Positions 5,827 through 8,338 of a stretch of DNA of 8,338 nucleotides are shown here, piece by piece. Below the pieces are notes generated by a model. It was not told the DNA's origin. It saw nothing but the letters and a program-made list of their open reading frames with translations, and searched no databases. Position numbers and translations under genes: made by a program. The stretch is from Gammaproteobacteria bacterium (GTDB lineage: Bacteria; Pseudomonadota; Gammaproteobacteria; Acidiferrobacterales; Acidiferrobacteraceae): the NCBI GenBank assembly GCA_028064935.1, contig JAPTWT010000148.1, positions 1 to 8,338 on the forward strand. Reading direction: 5' to 3'. Position 1 is the first letter of the stretch. Every line of letters starts with the position of its first letter.

Positions 5827-6207
5827 TCAAGGGCCCTCCAATATCACGAACGCCACCGCATAGTCGGCCTCGTCGCTTAAGGTGATGTGCATAGCGCGCA
5901 CCCCGAGTCGCGCGGCGTGCGCGTGGGCCCCGCCTGCCAATACCAGCCGCGGGCATCCCAGGCCATCGTGTGTCACGCGGATGTCGCGCAGGCCAAACGT
6001 CCCGCGAAACCCGGTACCCAGGGCCTTGGCGGCGGCCTCCTTGGCGGCAAAGCGCTTGGCCAGGAAATGTTCCGGGCACGCACTGGTCGCGAACTCGCCA
6101 TATTCGCCATCATCGAGGATGCGATGCGCGTAACGCTCGCCGAAACGCGCCAGACCCGCCTTGAGCCGCGCCACCTGGACGATATCGGTGCCTATCCCGA
6201 GGATCAC
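5827..6207 (-). CDS. acpS: Holo-[acyl-carrier-protein] synthase AcpS
   Basis: The 126-residue product transfers 4'-phosphopantetheine from CoA to the conserved serine of acyl carrier protein, activating fatty-acid synthesis. The family signatures are complete: [12 protein letters not shown] at 4-15 with metal-binding Asp8, [16 protein letters not shown] at about 49-64 with the metal-binding Glu58, and [18 protein letters not shown] near the C-terminus. Length matches E. coli AcpS (126). The start is GTG at 6207; it overlaps the pdxJ TGA by four bases (GTGA), and no good ribosome site precedes it, so translation is probably coupled to pdxJ. It is the last gene of the era-recO-pdxJ-acpS cluster and faces the yggX end. 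Confidence 0.96.
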   Translation of the reverse strand: MILGIGTDIVQVARLKAGLARFGERYAHRILDDGEYGEFATSACPEHFLAKRFAAKEAAAKALGTGFRGTFGLRDIRVTHDGLGCPRLVLAGGAHAHAARLGVRAMHITLSDEADYAVAFVILEGP

Positions 6208-6929
6208 AGGGGCGAAGCGCTGGCAACCATGAGCCGCTTCATCTCGGCCACCGCTGGCCCGAGACCCGTAAACACCGCACGCGCGATGATCGCATGCCCA
6301 ATATTGAGTTCGACCACACCCGGGATCGCGGCCACCGCCTCGACATTATGGTAATGCAGGCCGTGTCCGGCATGCACGATAAGACCGAGCCTACGCGCCT
6401 GCGCCACCGCCTCACGCAACCGCTCGTACTCGCGCGCCTGCTCGGTCCCCTTGCTATCGGCATAGGTGCCGGTATGAAACTCCACCACCGGCGCGCGCGA
6501 ACGCGCCGCGGCCTCGACCTGGCGCGCATCCGGGTCAATGAAAAGCGCGACCCGCACACCCGCCTCGGCCAATCGCGCACAGGCCGCCGCCACCTTATCC
6601 TCGGCGCCTGCGACGTCGAGGCCGCCCTCGGTCGTCAGTTCCTCGCGTCGTTCGGGCACGAGGCAGCAATCCTGCGGCTGCACGCGCGCGGCGATCGCCA
6701 GCATCTCGTCTGTGACCGCCATCTCGAGATTCATGCGCGCACTCAGCATCCCCGAGAGCAAGATCACGTCGCGCTCCTGGATATGGCGCCGGTCCTCGCG
6801 CAGATGCAGGGTGATCACGTCCGCCCCGGCCTGCTCGGCCACGAGCGCGGCCTGCACCGGGTCGGGATAACGGGTCTTGCGTGCCGCCCTTAAGGTGGCC
6901 ACATGGTCGATGTTGATGCCAAGCTTCAT
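6204..6929 (-). CDS. pdxJ: Pyridoxine 5'-phosphate synthase PdxJ
   Basis: The 241-residue TIM-barrel enzyme condenses 1-deoxy-D-xylulose 5-phosphate with 3-amino-2-oxopropyl phosphate to form pyridoxine 5'-phosphate in the DXP-dependent vitamin B6 pathway. Matching motifs are [14 protein letters not shown] (4-17, with Asp8, His9 and Arg17), the active-site His42 in ITLHLRED, Glu69 in [16 protein letters not shown] (about 154-162), [12 protein letters not shown] near 190 and [14 protein letters not shown] near 215. E. coli PdxJ is 243 residues, so this is full length. The ATG at 6929 has GAGGA five bases upstream. It overlaps acpS by four bases downstream, but a 185-base gap separates it from recO, so it may have its own promoter. 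Confidence 0.97.
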   Translation of the reverse strand: MKLGINIDHVATLRAARKTRYPDPVQAALVAEQAGADVITLHLREDRRHIQERDVILLSGMLSARMNLEMAVTDEMLAIAARVQPQDCCLVPERREELTTEGGLDVAGAEDKVAAACARLAEAGVRVALFIDPDARQVEAAARSRAPVVEFHTGTYADSKGTEQAREYERLREAVAQARRLGLIVHAGHGLHYHNVEAVAAIPGVVELNIGHAIIARAVFTGLGPAVAEMKRLMVASASPL

Positions 6930-6954
6930 GGGGGTCCTCGTAGCCTACCCGCGC

Positions 6955-6967
6955 CCCGCGTCGCGGG
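6955..6967. repeat. Perfect inverted repeat CCCGCG-T-CGCGGG in the pdxJ leader
   Basis: Six-base arms surround one base, about 26-38 bases upstream of the pdxJ ATG. If transcription starts at about 6962 this would straddle the start, so an operator is possible. Its proximity to an SD is not close enough to mask it. Confidence 0.35.
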
Positions 6968-6968
6968 A

Positions 6969-6997
6969 GATATAAGGTGTGTTGATGCGCCCGTCGC
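6969..6997 (-). promoter_or_regulatory. Weak candidate promoter for pdxJ-acpS
   Basis: On the minus strand TATATC (6969-6974) follows GCGACG (6992-6997) after 17 bases. The -10 is fair and the -35 poor. It lies in the unusual recO-pdxJ gap. Confidence 0.25.
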
Positions 6998-7006
6998 TCG
7001 CATCAT

Positions 7007-7020
7007 GGGCCGCACGGCCC
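7007..7020. repeat. Inverted repeat GGGCCG-CA-CGGCCC in the recO-pdxJ gap
   Basis: Six-base perfect GC arms lie about 95 bases downstream of the recO stop. No T run follows on the minus strand, so it is not an intrinsic terminator. It could slow polymerase or stabilise an RNA end. Confidence 0.35.
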
Positions 7021-7114
7021 GGACTTGGCCCGGCGCCCGGGGACGGGCTCCGTCGGCGATAGGGGATGCCCCATAGACCTCGGGAGACCGTCCGTGGCCG
7101 GGTTGCCAGGACAT

Positions 7115-7828
7115 TTATGGGCGCGACTGCATGCTGCGAAAGAGGCTGCGCGTATACAGGGGCTTATCTCCCAGCAAGGGGGCAAGCGCCACGCGCAGCA
7201 AGGACTTGGCCTCGCGCAACTGCTCCGGATCGAGAGGTGCCTCGTGCGCCAATGCAATCAGGGTCGCGCCCTTGACCGCAACACCCCGGGAATCGCCGTC
7301 GTCGGCCACGGGGCCCTCGTCTGGGAGATAGCGGTAGCTCCGGTGGGCGCGCAATGGTTCCCCGGTGTGCGCATCATGGGCAAGCGCCAATCCGTATCCA
7401 AGGCCGGCCAGCAGGCGCTTCTCGAATATTCTCAAGGCCTGTTCCTGGCAGCACCCTTCCGCGAGCCTGCGCAACACATCGTCATACGCGCCATAAAGAT
7501 CGGCATGCGCCTCGTGACGATGCAAGAGTCGCAGCACGAGCTCATTCACATAAAAGGCGCACCATACGGCATTACCCTTGAGCCCGATCGCCGCCTCCGG
7601 GGCCTCGGCGCGCGTGAGCGTCCCGAGATCCCCGCGCCCCGACCAACTCAGAAGCAGCGGCTGGAAGGGCCGCAGATGGGCCCCGGCGAAGGCCCTGCCG
7701 GGCCGGCGCACGCCCCGTGCCACGAGCCCCACGCGCCCACAACCATGGGTGAATGCCTCAAGCAACAGACTCGTCTCCCCATAAGGGTAACGATGCAGAA
7801 CAAAGCCGCGTTCGCTGTCCGTGCGCAT
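7115..7828 (-). CDS. recO: DNA repair protein RecO
   Basis: The 237-residue product is the RecF-pathway mediator that, with RecR, displaces SSB and loads RecA at single-stranded gaps. The N-terminal OB-fold region shows the typical GFVLHRYPYGETSLLLEAFT opening (8-27, split here as GFVLHRYPYGE and TSLLLEAFT) and GRVGLVARGVRRP (31-43). The helical C-terminal domain follows, with YVNELVLRLLHRHEAHADLY (93-112) and a C-terminal LREAKSLLRVALAPLLGDKPL segment near 205-225 typical of proteobacterial RecO. Zinc-binding cysteines found in some bacterial RecO proteins are absent, as in E. coli (242 residues). The ATG at 7828 is three bases after the era stop and lacks a well-spaced ribosome site (GGGAG is 13 bases away), implying coupling to era. 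Confidence 0.95.
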   Translation of the reverse strand: MRTDSERGFVLHRYPYGETSLLLEAFTHGCGRVGLVARGVRRPGRAFAGAHLRPFQPLLLSWSGRGDLGTLTRAEAPEAAIGLKGNAVWCAFYVNELVLRLLHRHEAHADLYGAYDDVLRRLAEGCCQEQALRIFEKRLLAGLGYGLALAHDAHTGEPLRAHRSYRYLPDEGPVADDGDSRGVAVKGATLIALAHEAPLDPEQLREAKSLLRVALAPLLGDKPLYTRSLFRSMQSRP

Positions 7829-7831
7829 AAT

Positions 7832-8338
7832 TCAATTGTCGCTCCCATAACCCAGGCTTTGCAAGGCACGTGCATCATCGGACCAGCCGCCGCGCACCTT
7901 CACCCACAGCCCGAGATAGACCTTGCGTCCGAGATGGCGCTCGAGCGCCCGCCGGGCGGCGCTGCCCACCGCCTTGAGGCCGGCCCCGCCCTGCCCCACC
8001 AGGATCGCCTTCTGGCCCTCCTTTTCGACATAGATTATCGCTTCGATGCGCACCAGATGCTTTTCCTCACGAAACGACTCGATGTCCACGGTCGTCACAT
8101 AGGGGATCTCCTGGGCGAACCGCCGGAACACCTGCTCGCGCACGAATTCGGCGGCCACGAAGCGGTCGCTGCGGTCACTCAACTGATCCTCGGGATAGAG
8201 CGCGTCGCGCTCCGGTAGAACGCGTGCGATCACCGCCTCCAGGGCCTCGACATTGCTGCCATCGCGCGCCGACAAGGGCACGATCTCGGCGGCGATCCGG
8301 CGCTCGGCGAGCGCCGCCAAAAGCGGCAGCAAGGCCTC
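7832..8338 (-). CDS. era: GTPase Era, C-terminal part; 5' end outside window
   Basis: The frame runs off the right edge, leaving 168 residues. Era is an essential Ras-like GTPase that binds the 3' end of 16S rRNA and acts in 30S maturation. Visible are the end of the G domain, including the G5 box in IVPLSARDG, then LYPEDQLSDRSDRF, typical of the G-domain to KH-domain junction, and the KH domain. The KH domain has the GxxG loop as GQGGAGLK and ends in RKVYLGLWVKVRGGWSDD and LGYG, a classic Era C-terminus. The Walker A, G2-G3 and NKxD motifs lie outside. The leftmost visible TTG at 8332 is internal, not a start. The TGA at 7832 is three bases before recO. Confidence 0.97.
   Translation of the reverse strand, partial: EALLPLLAALAERRIAAEIVPLSARDGSNVEALEAVIARVLPERDALYPEDQLSDRSDRFVAAEFVREQVFRRFAQEIPYVTTVDIESFREEKHLVRIEAIIYVEKEGQKAILVGQGGAGLKAVGSAARRALERHLGRKVYLGLWVKVRGGWSDDARALQSLGYGSDN

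Noticed and set aside
6294..6893. 199-codon open frame on the plus strand
   Set aside because: It is a shadow of pdxJ on the other strand.
7025..8218. 397-codon open frame on the plus strand
   Set aside because: It is antisense to recO and era, both firmly identified by conserved motifs. Long antisense frames are expected at this GC content.

Overview
This is a GC-rich bacterial chromosome segment, most likely from a gammaproteobacterium. The main evidence is the minus-strand cluster era-recO-pdxJ-acpS, an order characteristic of Gammaproteobacteria and Betaproteobacteria, together with a YggX-type iron-trafficking protein and an IscA/ErpA-type carrier. An Acidiferrobacter-like acidophile or sulfur oxidiser would fit the composition, but that is a guess. 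I see no IS element, CRISPR array, tRNA or rRNA.

Left part (1-1905). The window opens inside the C-terminal part of an SF1 DNA helicase (plus strand). Convergent to it lies a probable three-gene minus-strand unit. It encodes a small membrane-anchored LRAT/NlpC-P60-like papain-fold protein, a short exported protein with an Asp run and a Tyr/Pro-rich Cys-containing tail, and a conserved-looking protein of unknown function.

Gap (1906-2655). About 750 bases hold no credible gene. They contain several palindromes and inverted repeats.

Middle (2656-5307). An AI-2E/PerM-family membrane protein (plus strand) converges on an ATP-grasp ligase (minus strand), and their 3' ends overlap by 65 bases. The ATP-grasp gene starts inside the 3' end of an IscA/HesB-family gene whose tail is unusually rich in Gly and Cys, so the two are probably cotranscribed and translationally coupled.

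Right part (5308-8338). A 120-base divergent region separates the IscA-like gene from yggX. It carries a TATACTGGC element facing each way, so an Fe-S carrier and an Fe(II)-trafficking protein are transcribed back to back. yggX converges on the minus-strand housekeeping cluster, which in transcription order is era (ribosome-assembly GTPase, 5' part outside the window), recO (recombination mediator), pdxJ (vitamin B6 synthesis) and acpS (ACP activation). era/recO are separated by 3 nt and pdxJ/acpS overlap by 4 nt. recO and pdxJ are separated by 185 nt with hairpins and a weak promoter candidate.

Nothing here amounts to a clear new system. The least routine items are the bacterial LRAT-like protein with its small exported neighbour, the IscA-like plus ATP-grasp pair with its modified Cys tail, and the structured but gene-free 750-base gap.
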